Shown piece after piece: positions 1 to 5,438 of a stretch of DNA of 5,984 bases. The stretch is from the NCBI GenBank assembly GCA_029262935.1, contig JAJCYK010000598.1, positions 1-5,984 of the forward strand, given 5' to 3'. The notes below the pieces were generated by a model that saw nothing but the letters and a program-made list of their open reading frames with translations, ran no database searches and was not told the DNA's origin. Position 1 is the stretch's first letter. Each line of letters opens with the position of its first letter. This DNA is from Cytophagales bacterium (GTDB lineage: Bacteria; Bacteroidota; Bacteroidia; Cytophagales; Cyclobacteriaceae). The position numbers and the translations under genes were made by a program.

Positions 1-64
1 CCTCAGATAGAGAACCGGCAAGTTCGCCGGTCATTAAAGTCCAAAAGTGAGAATCTGGGTTCAT
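1..64 (-). CDS. FecR-family anti-sigma factor, N-terminal fragment (runs off left edge)
   Basis: An ATG at 64-62 opens a frame that stays open to the window edge. It reads MNPDSHFWTLMTGELAGSLSE, with one extra base left over. The pattern of an aromatic residue, a short helix and then T-G-E-L-x-G-x-L-S-E matches the start of the cytoplasmic N-terminal domain of Bacteroidota FecR-like anti-sigma factors. In that family the N-terminal domain binds the ECF sigma factor, one transmembrane helix follows, and the periplasmic FecR domain receives a signal from a TonB-dependent transducer. Only 21 codons are visible, so the helix and FecR domain cannot be checked. The position is what supports the call: it lies directly downstream of, and on the same strand as, an ECF sigma factor gene, with a 92-bp gap. 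No Shine-Dalgarno sequence is visible, as is usual in this phylum. Confidence 0.72.
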   Translation of the reverse strand, partial: MNPDSHFWTLMTGELAGSLSE

Positions 65-65
65 T

Positions 66-96
66 TGGTTATAAATTCCTGGTGCCTTTATAACCA
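66..96 (-). promoter_or_regulatory. Inverted repeat just upstream of the fecR-like start codon
   Basis: A perfect 10-bp inverted repeat has arms at 66-75 (TGGTTATAAA) and 87-96 (TTTATAACCA), with an 11-base loop. On the minus strand the hairpin ends one base before the ATG of the fecR-like gene, so in the sigma-fecR transcript it would lie in the ribosome-loading region. There is no T-tract after it on the minus strand, so it does not look like an intrinsic terminator. It could control translation of the anti-sigma gene, be a processing site, or be an operator. The function is inference. Confidence 0.45.
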
Positions 97-156
97 TGAA
101 AGGGCTTGGTACCCCTATTCATATATTAAAATTAATTCCAACCTGCTGAAAGCCAG

Positions 157-717
157 TTATATAAATTTCTCTAATTCGACCCGCAAAGTGCGTAATGCTG
201 TCGTCATTTGGTTTTCCACAGTCTTAACTGAAATGTCCAAGTGCCCTGCGATTTCTTGATAGGTCATTTGCTCAAATCGACTTAATCGGAATATAAGTTG
301 TCGCTTAGGTGGTAACTTTTGTATGATCTGGTTGAGGTACTCCGACAGTTGTTTGCTTTCCAAAAGATCCGAGACTGACGCGGTAACTTGAGGAAAATCC
401 ATCAAGGCGTCATCCGTAAACTTTCTCTTTTGTGCCGCTTTTAATTTGTTGAATGATAGATTTTTGCAAGCTCTAAAAAGGTAAGGTTTAAACTGAGTAT
501 TTCCTTGCAAATTGTGTCGTACCCGCCATAGATTAATAAATACTTCTTGCACCACGTCTTCTGCTAAGGGCTGATCTTTAATTATTAGATAAACGAATTT
601 GTACAACGGTTGATAGTGCAACTTAAAGAGGATTTCCATACCCCTGTTGTCATCTTTCCAAAGAAAATTGAGCAGATCCTTATCGCTATAAAGGGGTTGG
701 TTTTCGCGGGCACCCAT
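157..717 (-). CDS. RNA polymerase ECF-type sigma-70 factor (Bacteroidota RpoE-like)
   Basis: The 186-residue protein has the two-domain layout and length of ECF sigma factors. Region 2 spans about residues 28-98 and contains the segment LAEDVVQEVFINLW (51-64), typical of the -10-binding and core-binding helices; an RACKNLSFNKLK stretch follows. Region 4 spans about residues 125-183, with the helix-turn-helix MTYQEIAGHLDISVKTVENQ (151-170) that reads the -35 element. There is no sigma region 1 or 3. The ATG at 717 is the first in frame and gives a normal N-terminus. In this family the protein directs core RNA polymerase to a small regulon, often a neighbouring SusC/SusD or other TonB-receptor operon, and is held inactive by FecR. 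The fecR-like gene downstream fits that model, but the target operon must lie outside the window. The start codon faces the outer-membrane protein gene across a 286-bp divergent region. Confidence 0.95.
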   Translation of the reverse strand: MGARENQPLYSDKDLLNFLWKDDNRGMEILFKLHYQPLYKFVYLIIKDQPLAEDVVQEVFINLWRVRHNLQGNTQFKPYLFRACKNLSFNKLKAAQKRKFTDDALMDFPQVTASVSDLLESKQLSEYLNQIIQKLPPKRQLIFRLSRFEQMTYQEIAGHLDISVKTVENQMTTALRTLRVELEKFI

Positions 718-821
718 GAGGTGTACGTTGTTTTAATTGGTGGCTACTATACTTTAAATGAGCTACTTTCAAAAATATTGTGATCGTCATTATAAACGAG
801 CATTGAATGTACTATAAAATA

Positions 822-847
822 TTGATTATCAAAACATTGAAGTCAAT
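822..847. promoter_or_regulatory. Pair of adjacent TTGA/TCAA-type palindromes, possible operator
   Basis: Two palindromes sit side by side: TTGATTATCAA at 822-832 (five-base arms, one central base) and ATTGAAGTCAAT at 836-847 (five-base arms, two central bases). Their centres are about 14-15 bp apart. The shared TTGA...TCAA arms and their place in the divergent promoter region make a regulator-binding site plausible. AT-rich sequence produces short palindromes easily by chance, so this is only a candidate. Confidence 0.3.
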
Positions 848-924
848 CATTTCTTGGAATAGTACAAATAACAAAGCCAACCCTATCGACTCCAACCTGT
901 CATTAAATAACCTAGAACCTTACG

Positions 925-935
925 TGAGTCACTCA
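925..935. promoter_or_regulatory. Short perfect palindrome upstream of the outer-membrane protein gene
   Basis: TGAGTCACTCA is a perfect 11-base palindrome around one central base, about 70 bp upstream of the ATG at 1004. The position suits an operator or activator site for the rightward promoter. It is short, not repeated elsewhere in the region, and unsupported by any known consensus I can name for this phylum. Confidence 0.22.
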
Positions 936-1003
936 AAGGGCTTTTTAAGGCGGTTTTCTTGAGTTTGAATGCAGTAATTTGCTAGGTAAATACAGTTTTA
1001 ATC

Positions 1004-1825
1004 ATGAAGAATCTAGTTCTGAGTTTAGCTTTTGGATTGTTGGTCTCTGTCACCGCATTTGGGCAAGTAAGGGTGCATGTGGGGGCTACTACCGCGGTGA
1101 ATTCCACTTTTGTATTAGATAAAGGTCTATTAGACGACCCCAGATACAATTCTACATTTAGCTATGAATGGGCTCCTATCGGCCTGGCAGCGGGTGTAGA
1201 TTTAAGTCCAGGGTTTGGGTTGCAATTAGAAGCGATACTTTCCAACCAAGGGCAAATATTTGAAGTTCTTGACATTGCCGAACAAGTAGTAGGTGAACGT
1301 CGCATTAACTTGGAATACGTCCATATCCCCTTATTGTTCAAATTCATGAGTGCTAAGGCAACTAAAGCCCGAATGAATTTCAGTCTAGGGCCGCAGCTCT
1401 CATTGTTGACTCAAGGCACTGAAACGTTACAATATGCTGCTTCCATCCAAGAGATTCCCGAAGGCGTGGAAATACCTGAAGGGGCTACAGAAAATGGTGA
1501 TGGTACGTATAACGTACCAGAGGTAGCCTTAACAGAATTGCTTAGCTCCTCTGCTGAAAATGAGTTGGAAAAATTTAAGCAGTCCGAAGTGCAAATTGCC
1601 GGCAGTTTGGGATTAGATATTGATATTGCCCCCAACATCTATTTATCTACTGTATTGAGAGCCAATTACTCCCTTACAGATATGAGGAATGAAGATTTAA
1701 TTGCCAGTTTAAAACAGGGTACAAACGTGGCGCAAGATGTGTTCGGTAAAAGGGCAAACCTTTTGGTAGGCCTACAGTTCGGAGTACACTACATGTTTGG
1801 AGGTGTTCCCTCGGCTGCTAAATAA
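1004..1825 (+). CDS. Outer-membrane beta-barrel protein, PorT-like family, secreted by signal peptide
   Basis: The 273-residue protein begins with a clear Sec signal peptide: MKN, a hydrophobic core to about residue 18, and a probable signal peptidase I site after AFG (20/21). The mature part alternates hydrophobic and polar residues as expected of amphipathic beta strands. It contains the segment LEYVHIPLLFKF (103-114), characteristic of PorT-like and related Bacteroidota outer-membrane barrels. Aromatic-ended strands follow near 215-225 and 252-265 (LLVGLQFGVHYMF). After this last strand there is an 8-residue tail, so the barrel does not end exactly at the C-terminus. A long acidic loop at about 140-195 carries a duplicated EIPEG motif. 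The gene is monocistronic by appearance: a divergent region precedes it and a strong terminator follows 31 bp after the stop. The specific function is unknown; members range from structural barrels to secretion accessory proteins. Confidence 0.85.
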   Translation: MKNLVLSLAFGLLVSVTAFGQVRVHVGATTAVNSTFVLDKGLLDDPRYNSTFSYEWAPIGLAAGVDLSPGFGLQLEAILSNQGQIFEVLDIAEQVVGERRINLEYVHIPLLFKFMSAKATKARMNFSLGPQLSLLTQGTETLQYAASIQEIPEGVEIPEGATENGDGTYNVPEVALTELLSSSAENELEKFKQSEVQIAGSLGLDIDIAPNIYLSTVLRANYSLTDMRNEDLIASLKQGTNVAQDVFGKRANLLVGLQFGVHYMFGGVPSAAK

Positions 1826-1856
1826 TTAAAAAACATCACAGGTATATGATTCAGAG

Positions 1857-1886
1857 CCCCGAAAATCTTTCGGGGTTTTTCTTTTT
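1857..1886 (+). terminator. Intrinsic terminator after the outer-membrane protein gene
   Basis: A perfect 8-bp stem, CCCCGAAA (1857-1864) with TTTCGGGG (1868-1875), encloses a three-base loop. It is followed by TTTTTCTTTTT (1876-1886). This is a textbook rho-independent terminator in the plus direction; the other strand lacks a trailing T-run. It ends only 2 bp before the first possible start codon of the next gene, so it may also act as a leader hairpin or attenuator for that gene. Confidence 0.9.
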
Positions 1887-1888
1887 AA

Positions 1889-3043
1889 TTGCTACCTTCC
1901 TCATTCGTGGAAGCACTTGCAATACTAATAGTGTTGTTTACCGTCCTCTTTGTCAGGTGGTTGAATCAACAAAAAACACCTTGGATCCAAAAAATATTGA
2001 ATTGGTTTCCGGCAATTTTGTTTGCCTATGTTATTCCTGCCTTAGTTACTCATAGTACCGGTTGGGATCTTTCTCAGGTGGCCCTCCACCAAATAAGTAA
2101 AGAATGGATCATTCCATTGGCCATCGTAAGTGTAATGAGCGCACTTTCATTTAAGCAATTGAAAATCATTGGTAGTAAGCCTATTTTGTTGTTTATGGCA
2201 GGTTCTTTGGCTATCGCTACACTTCCAGTGCTGTTAGTATGGGTCGCACGATTTATCAACCCGCATACTACAGAAGTGTTTTTTGAACAACACTATTGGC
2301 AAGGCCTGGTCCCCATTGTCGGTGGGTGGATTGGAGGCAGTACCAGCCAGCTGGTTTTGAAGGAACTTGCCGGAACTCCGGAAAGTATGTTTTTATCCGT
2401 ATTGGTAATAGATAATATCTTAGTAAACATTTGGACCATTTTGATGTTTCAATTGATTCAGCGAAGTGATCAATTCAATAAATGGTTTAACATCAGGGAC
2501 ACGATGCCGGACTTTATCCCAGATAAAGTAGATGCTTCTCGCGAGGCATGGCCGGCCATAACCTTAACCCTGGGGTTAGTGGTAATACTAGCCGTCCTTA
2601 GTAAGTGGTTGATACCCTCATTCCTAGGGAAAGTTATTACGCTATCACTTTTGGGATTAGCCCTAGGTAACTTTATTAAAAAGTGGAATCACAGTCTAGT
2701 GCTAAAACTAGGGGGGGTACTTATCATCACCATAATGGCCATTTTGGGTTTGAAGCTCAATTTCAGTGGCCTGTCCTTACCGTGGCTTTTCGTAATAATT
2801 GTAATTTGCTGGTTGATTTTGCACTACATTATTATGATTATGGTAGCCCGTGTTTTAAAAGTGCATATGGCTTGGGTACCCATTGCCAGTATGGCCAATT
2901 TGGGAGGTATCTCTACAGCTCCCGCGGTTACCTCTGCATACAATGAAGAATGGATGCCCCATGCTATATTATTGGCCATTCTCAGCATGGTAAGTGGCAC
3001 CGCCTGGGGAATGTTAACCATTTTTCTTTTCGGATTATTTTAG
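1889..3043 (+). CDS. DUF819 (YjcL-like) family multi-pass inner-membrane protein
   Basis: The 384-residue protein is almost wholly hydrophobic, with about ten membrane segments (for example 8-24, 38-55, 73-87, 97-120, 168-190, 222-240, 248-262, 273-290, 297-322, 358-382). Two Gly/Ser/Thr-rich stretches, GGWIGGSTSQ (145-154) and ANLGGISTAPAVTSAYN (336-352), lie in corresponding places of the two halves. This fits the inverted-repeat transporter fold of the DUF819 family, in which such stretches are probably broken helices. The family belongs to the secondary-transporter clan, but its substrate is not established. Length is normal. The start is unusual: a TAA lies immediately upstream at 1886-1888, so the only options are TTG at 1889, used here because it gives a family-like N-terminus, or GTG at 1907. 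There is no ATG and no ribosome-binding site. The gene is followed 55 bp later by the acetyltransferase gene. Confidence 0.88.
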   Translation: MLPSSFVEALAILIVLFTVLFVRWLNQQKTPWIQKILNWFPAILFAYVIPALVTHSTGWDLSQVALHQISKEWIIPLAIVSVMSALSFKQLKIIGSKPILLFMAGSLAIATLPVLLVWVARFINPHTTEVFFEQHYWQGLVPIVGGWIGGSTSQLVLKELAGTPESMFLSVLVIDNILVNIWTILMFQLIQRSDQFNKWFNIRDTMPDFIPDKVDASREAWPAITLTLGLVVILAVLSKWLIPSFLGKVITLSLLGLALGNFIKKWNHSLVLKLGGVLIITIMAILGLKLNFSGLSLPWLFVIIVICWLILHYIIMIMVARVLKVHMAWVPIASMANLGGISTAPAVTSAYNEEWMPHAILLAILSMVSGTAWGMLTIFLFGLF

Positions 3044-3098
3044 TCATTTACTATATTTCCATAGTTTCATACGGGCCATACGAAGACAATAGATAACC

Positions 3099-3548
3099 AT
3101 GAAGTACGAGCTAACCTCTGTAGACCCTAACGAATATCCTGCGGTGGTGGCCCTATGGGAGGCTTCTGTGCGTGCTACTCATCATTTTTTAAAGGAAGAA
3201 GACATCGCTTATTTCAAACCGCTTATTCTAAATGAATACTTGGCAGCTGTGAAACTGAGAGCTGCCCGTGACGGTGATGGACAAATACTGGGATTTCTAG
3301 GCGTTGCAGAAAATAGTATAGAAATGCTCTTCATACATCCAACGTTTCGAGGTCAAGGTATCGGTTCCAGGCTATTACAATATGCTTTGAAAGAACAGGG
3401 CGCCGCAAAGGTAGATGTAAACGAAGACAACCCTGAAGCCCTAGGGTTTTATCAAAATCAAGGATTCGAAGTTACCGCCAGGTCACCACTAGACGGGTTA
3501 GGGAAGCCATATCCTATTTTGCATATGGAACTGGTGACTTCAGAATAA
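3099..3548 (+). CDS. GNAT-family N-acetyltransferase, YjaB-like
   Basis: The 149-residue protein is a single GNAT domain. The acetyl-CoA pyrophosphate-binding loop RGQGIG is at 84-89, preceded by the beta strand IEMLFIHPTFRG. NEDNPEALGFYQNQGF (108-123) forms the usual C-terminal helix and contains Tyr118, placed where many GNAT enzymes have their general acid. Two further signatures resemble Escherichia coli YjaB as I recall it: WEASVRATHHFL (20-31) and a C-terminal LGKPYPILHMEL (134-145). Length also agrees with YjaB. The enzyme should transfer acetyl from acetyl-CoA to an amine; the acceptor is unknown. The ATG at 3099 is well placed. The downstream TfoX-domain gene starts 12 bp after this stop, so the two are very probably one transcript. 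Confidence 0.9.
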   Translation: MKYELTSVDPNEYPAVVALWEASVRATHHFLKEEDIAYFKPLILNEYLAAVKLRAARDGDGQILGFLGVAENSIEMLFIHPTFRGQGIGSRLLQYALKEQGAAKVDVNEDNPEALGFYQNQGFEVTARSPLDGLGKPYPILHMELVTSE

Positions 3549-3560
3549 AACGCATCACTA

Positions 3561-3902
3561 ATGGCATACAGTGAATATCTTGTGGAACGAGTACGAAAGC
3601 GATTGGTAGGCGCTGGCCCAGTGGAAGAGAAGAAAATGATGGGTGGTCTTATCTTTATGGTAAACGACAAGATGTGCGTTGGTGTAGATATAGATAAGAA
3701 ATCTAATACTGATCGATTGATGGTTCGTGTGGGTAAATTGCCCTATGAAAAGTTGCTGGCCAAAGTAGGGAGTCGTAAGATGGATTTTACTGGCACCGTG
3801 ATGAGCGGGTTCCTCTTTATCGACCCAGAAGGCTTCGACACCGAAGAAGATTTGGATTTCTGGATGCAGAAAGCCTTAGAGTTTAATGAAATGATCAGGT
3901 AG
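3561..3902 (+). CDS. TfoX/Sxy N-terminal-domain protein
   Basis: This 113-residue protein consists of a single TfoX N-terminal domain. The diagnostic segment EKKMMGGLIFMVNDKMCVGV (23-42) matches the family pattern of a K-M-(F/M)-G-G-hydrophobic run followed by G/D-K-M. The C-terminal half has MSGFLFIDPEGFDTEEDLDFW (81-101, interrupted pattern G-F-x-F-x-x-P-E-G ... W) and then a final helix. The second, TfoX C-terminal domain found in gammaproteobacterial competence regulators is absent, so a role in competence cannot be assumed; short one-domain members are common and of unknown function. The gene follows the acetyltransferase by 12 bp and ends with TAG TAG (3900-3905). Its 3' end faces the convergent DoxX gene, with 39 bp between the two stop codons. 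Confidence 0.9.
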   Translation: MAYSEYLVERVRKRLVGAGPVEEKKMMGGLIFMVNDKMCVGVDIDKKSNTDRLMVRVGKLPYEKLLAKVGSRKMDFTGTVMSGFLFIDPEGFDTEEDLDFWMQKALEFNEMIR

Positions 3903-3924
3903 TAGAGAAAACAATCCGGTACCT

Positions 3925-3950
3925 AATCACTTCTTCTGTCTTTAGTGATT
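3925..3950. terminator. Weak hairpin between convergent genes, possible terminator
   Basis: A 7-bp inverted repeat, AATCACT (3925-3931) and AGTGATT (3944-3950), surrounds a 12-base loop in the gap between the TfoX-domain and DoxX stop codons. One arm includes the last codons of the DoxX gene. No T-run follows on either strand and the stem is AT-rich, so termination activity is doubtful. It is the only stem-loop candidate I find at this convergent junction. Confidence 0.3.
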
Positions 3951-4355
3951 CAATAACTTCTTATCTAATGAGTATTTTCCGCTACCAGTGATCAACAAGG
4001 TTATAAAAATCACTAGAAAAAGCAACGCTTTTTCTTTGCCCCCAAAGGGGTCAGTGGCATGATGTATAAAAGCTGCTACCGCCATCACAATGATCAAAGG
4101 AAGTGTCGCCCAACGGGTACCGAGCCCCACCAATACTAGAAAGCCGCAAATGCCTTCTGCAAAAGCCGTGAGAATTAAAGACAATTCGGGGCCTAATCCT
4201 ATGGGGTCCCCAAATCCCAGATCTCCATTAGCCACTTTCATCAATTTTGGCACGCCATGGGTCATTATAAAAGCTCCACTGAACACGCGGAGCAGAAGTA
4301 TTGCCAAATCTGTGGAAGCCTGTTGGAGGTTGCTATTTAAAAGTCGTTTGAACAT
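3942..4355 (-). CDS. DoxX-family integral membrane protein
   Basis: The 137-residue protein has four predicted membrane helices (about 16-35, 57-77, 82-100, 108-124) and DoxX-family features. These are LLRVFSGAFIMTHGVPKL (21-38), with the conserved R, G, H-G and K; GLGTRWATLPLIIVMAVAA (77-95); and a C-terminal GSGKYSLDKKL (124-134). DoxX-like proteins are small inner-membrane proteins, some linked to quinone- or thiol-related redox functions, but this subgroup has no assigned reaction. I chose the ATG at 4355. A longer in-frame ATG exists at 4445, but that 30-residue extension reads through the terminator of the upstream gene and looks unlike a DoxX N-terminus. Its 5' end lies about 35 bp from that terminator, leaving little room for a private promoter. 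Confidence 0.9.
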   Translation of the reverse strand: MFKRLLNSNLQQASTDLAILLLRVFSGAFIMTHGVPKLMKVANGDLGFGDPIGLGPELSLILTAFAEGICGFLVLVGLGTRWATLPLIIVMAVAAFIHHATDPFGGKEKALLFLVIFITLLITGSGKYSLDKKLLNH

Positions 4356-4390
4356 AATTTCGTTTTTTGGGAATCTAATTAAAGATCTAT

Positions 4391-4428
4391 AAAAAGAAAA
4401 GCCTCTGGATAAGAAGCTTTTCTTTTTT
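4391..4428 (-). terminator. Terminator hairpin downstream of the DUF4139 gene
   Basis: Reading leftward, the arms AAAAAGAAAAGCTTC and GAGGCTTTTCTTTTT pair over 15 bp with one G-U pair. The loop is TTATCCA (4406-4412), and the T-rich arm forms the trailing tract. It lies about 50 bp after the TAA (4478-4476) of the DUF4139 gene. The A-rich and T-rich flanks could make it work on both strands. It sits inside the N-terminal extension of the longest possible DoxX frame, which supports the shorter DoxX start at 4355. Confidence 0.8.
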
Positions 4429-4475
4429 ATAAGGTATTCGGTCAAAGCAGTTTGTTTTTTCTCAAAAAAACGTAC

Positions 4476-5264
4476 TTACTCCAACAATACTTGCTCTTTC
4501 TTGGGGTATTTCACTTGATAGCTATAAACGAGATCCCGCTGTTCCTTTGGGTTTAAGGTTATTTTCCAATGAATGGCACCCGTATTCTGGTCAAATACCG
4601 CAGAGGATAGTTCTGTAGGAGTGACTATAATATCGCTAATGGATGCTACAGGTACCTGATCAAATAAAGTAAGGTTTACTTCTTGGTTTTTTTGGTTCCT
4701 TACTTGAATTTTAAAACCGCGACTTTCTACTTTGTTGCCTCCAATAAACTTCTTTTTCGTGAATTGATCAACGGTCTCACGGGCAATAACGATACTACGA
4801 TCCCGGCCCAAGCTTATGTCCAGAGTGTCTTCTAAAGACCTGGCATCTAAAATGGATCGACCCACAAAGGCGTCTTCAAAATACAAGTTGGCCTCTCCTT
4901 CTAATAAATTGTACTGGTCCCAATTGATGATCCGCGCCATCAAAAAAGCATCTTTATCCAATTTAGGGACCGCGAAATATTGGTAAATGGCGGCTACTTC
5001 AAACTTCTTCAGGTTTACTTTGAGTTGCTCGGCCTCAGATTTTATAGTGTAGGGCTTATCCACTATAATTTCAACAGTAGTTTGATTTTCAACAGTAGTG
5101 GTAATCAATTCAGCTTTCGGTCGCACATATGCCAATGTTGAGGCTCCCCTGATTTGTACCCCCGCGGCTCTCCCCTCTAATCCGTAGCCAGTTACCACCA
5201 CTTCTTGTAAAGAAGCAAGATCTGGGGTTAGCTCCACGTTTTGTTGACTGGACGCAACCGTAAC
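4476..5264 (-). CDS. Downstream fragment: end of SusC-like insert and C-terminal part of DUF4139
   Basis: This is the in-frame continuation after the TAA. The first codon that could start translation on its own is GTG at 5237, but it corresponds to an internal Val and has no leader, so independent expression is unlikely. The first 45 codons finish the insert (LQEVVVTGYG, then VQIRGAS). From about 5108 the sequence is typical C-terminal DUF4139: GEANLYFEDAFVG (about 4898-4860), LGRDRSIVIAR (about 4808-4779), FKIQVRNQKNQEVNLTLFDQ (about 4712-4653), and finally WKITLNPKEQRDLVYSYQV (about 4568-4512) with the closing YPKKE. The conservation is good and there are no further stops or shifts, which argues that the lesion at 5265 is recent, tolerated or artefactual. 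Confidence 0.75.
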   Translation of the reverse strand, partial: VTVASSQQNVELTPDLASLQEVVVTGYGLEGRAAGVQIRGASTLAYVRPKAELITTTVENQTTVEIIVDKPYTIKSEAEQLKVNLKKFEVAAIYQYFAVPKLDKDAFLMARIINWDQYNLLEGEANLYFEDAFVGRSILDARSLEDTLDISLGRDRSIVIARETVDQFTKKKFIGGNKVESRGFKIQVRNQKNQEVNLTLFDQVPVASISDIIVTPTELSSAVFDQNTGAIHWKITLNPKEQRDLVYSYQVKYPKKEQVLLE

Positions 5265-5438
5265 TTATTGAGAAATAAAACCAACAGAGGAGAAGATCAT
5301 GGTGCCGCCGATACCAGGTGCTGTCAAATTATACCTGCCATTGGCATCCGTAACAGTACCTAAAGTGGTGCCCTTAATCAATACATTAACCCCAGGCAAA
5401 GGTCCTCCATCGGGCGAGGTAATAATGCCAGATACATG
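5130..5438 (-). other. Inserted carboxypeptidase-regulatory domain plus abbreviated TonB-plug-like signature
   Basis: Within the DUF4139 frame, codons at 5435-5270 encode a carboxypeptidase-regulatory-like beta fold: VSGIITSPDGGPLPGVNVLI, then GTTLGTVTDANGRYNL and IFSSVGFISQ. This is the N-terminal signature of SusC-type TonB-dependent receptors. After the stop come LQEVVVTGYG (5210-5181), like the segment that opens SusC plugs, and GRAAGVQIRGASTL (about 5177-5136), which resembles the plug G-x-x-A-G-V and I-R-G-A-S signatures brought together. The whole plug and the barrel are missing. The role may be an envelope interaction module; no TonB transport function is implied. Confidence 0.75.
5265..5267 (-). 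other. In-frame TAA stop codon interrupting the DUF4139 gene
   Basis: Leftward codons around the site are GGT TTT ATT TCT CAA TAA GTT ACG GTT (in parts: G-F-I-S-Q, stop, V-T-V). The frame on both sides is identical, so no insertion or deletion is needed to explain the break. The expected residue is Glu or Gln, one base change away. Confidence 0.9.

Larger units (their letters stand above)
718..1003. other. Divergent intergenic region between sigma factor and outer-membrane protein genes
   Basis: This 286-bp AT-rich stretch separates two divergent genes and should hold both promoters. I see no convincing full match to the Bacteroidota TTTG / TAnnTTTG promoter pair for either gene. Partial candidates are TTTTTG followed by TATAGTAG reading leftward (about 774-744), and TAATTTG at 975-981 reading rightward. 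Short palindromes at 822-832, 836-847 and 925-935 are listed separately. A 51-codon open frame at 807-962 lacks any recognisable protein character and I do not call it. I see no RNA gene. Confidence 0.5.

Noticed and set aside
14..31. ACCGGC / GCCGGT inverted repeat
   Set aside because: It lies within the fecR-like coding sequence, has only a 6-bp stem and no T-run, and is explained by the codons of the T-G-E-L-A-G motif.
807..962. 51-codon plus-strand open frame in the divergent intergenic region
   Set aside because: It has no recognisable domain, signal peptide or credible start context, overlaps the likely promoter area, and has composition like noncoding AT-rich DNA.
1846..2055. Plus-strand 69-codon frame overlapping the start of DUF819
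   Set aside because: It begins across the terminator hairpin and is a different frame from the well-supported DUF819 protein; no frameshift is needed to explain that gene.
2710..2717. Run of seven G in the DUF819 gene as a possible phase-variation tract or frameshift
   Set aside because: The reading frame is intact through the run and the protein on both sides matches the family; the run is too short to claim variation.
4356..4445. 30-residue N-terminal extension of the DoxX protein from an ATG at 4445
   Set aside because: It reads through the terminator of the upstream gene, is Lys/Phe-rich because of that hairpin, and does not resemble DoxX N-termini; ATG at 4355 gives a normal protein.
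4454..4471. GTTTTTT / AAAAAAC inverted repeat just after the DUF4139 stop codon
   Set aside because: Its stem is almost all A-T with a three-to-four-base loop and would be unstable; the hairpin at 4391-4428 is the better terminator.
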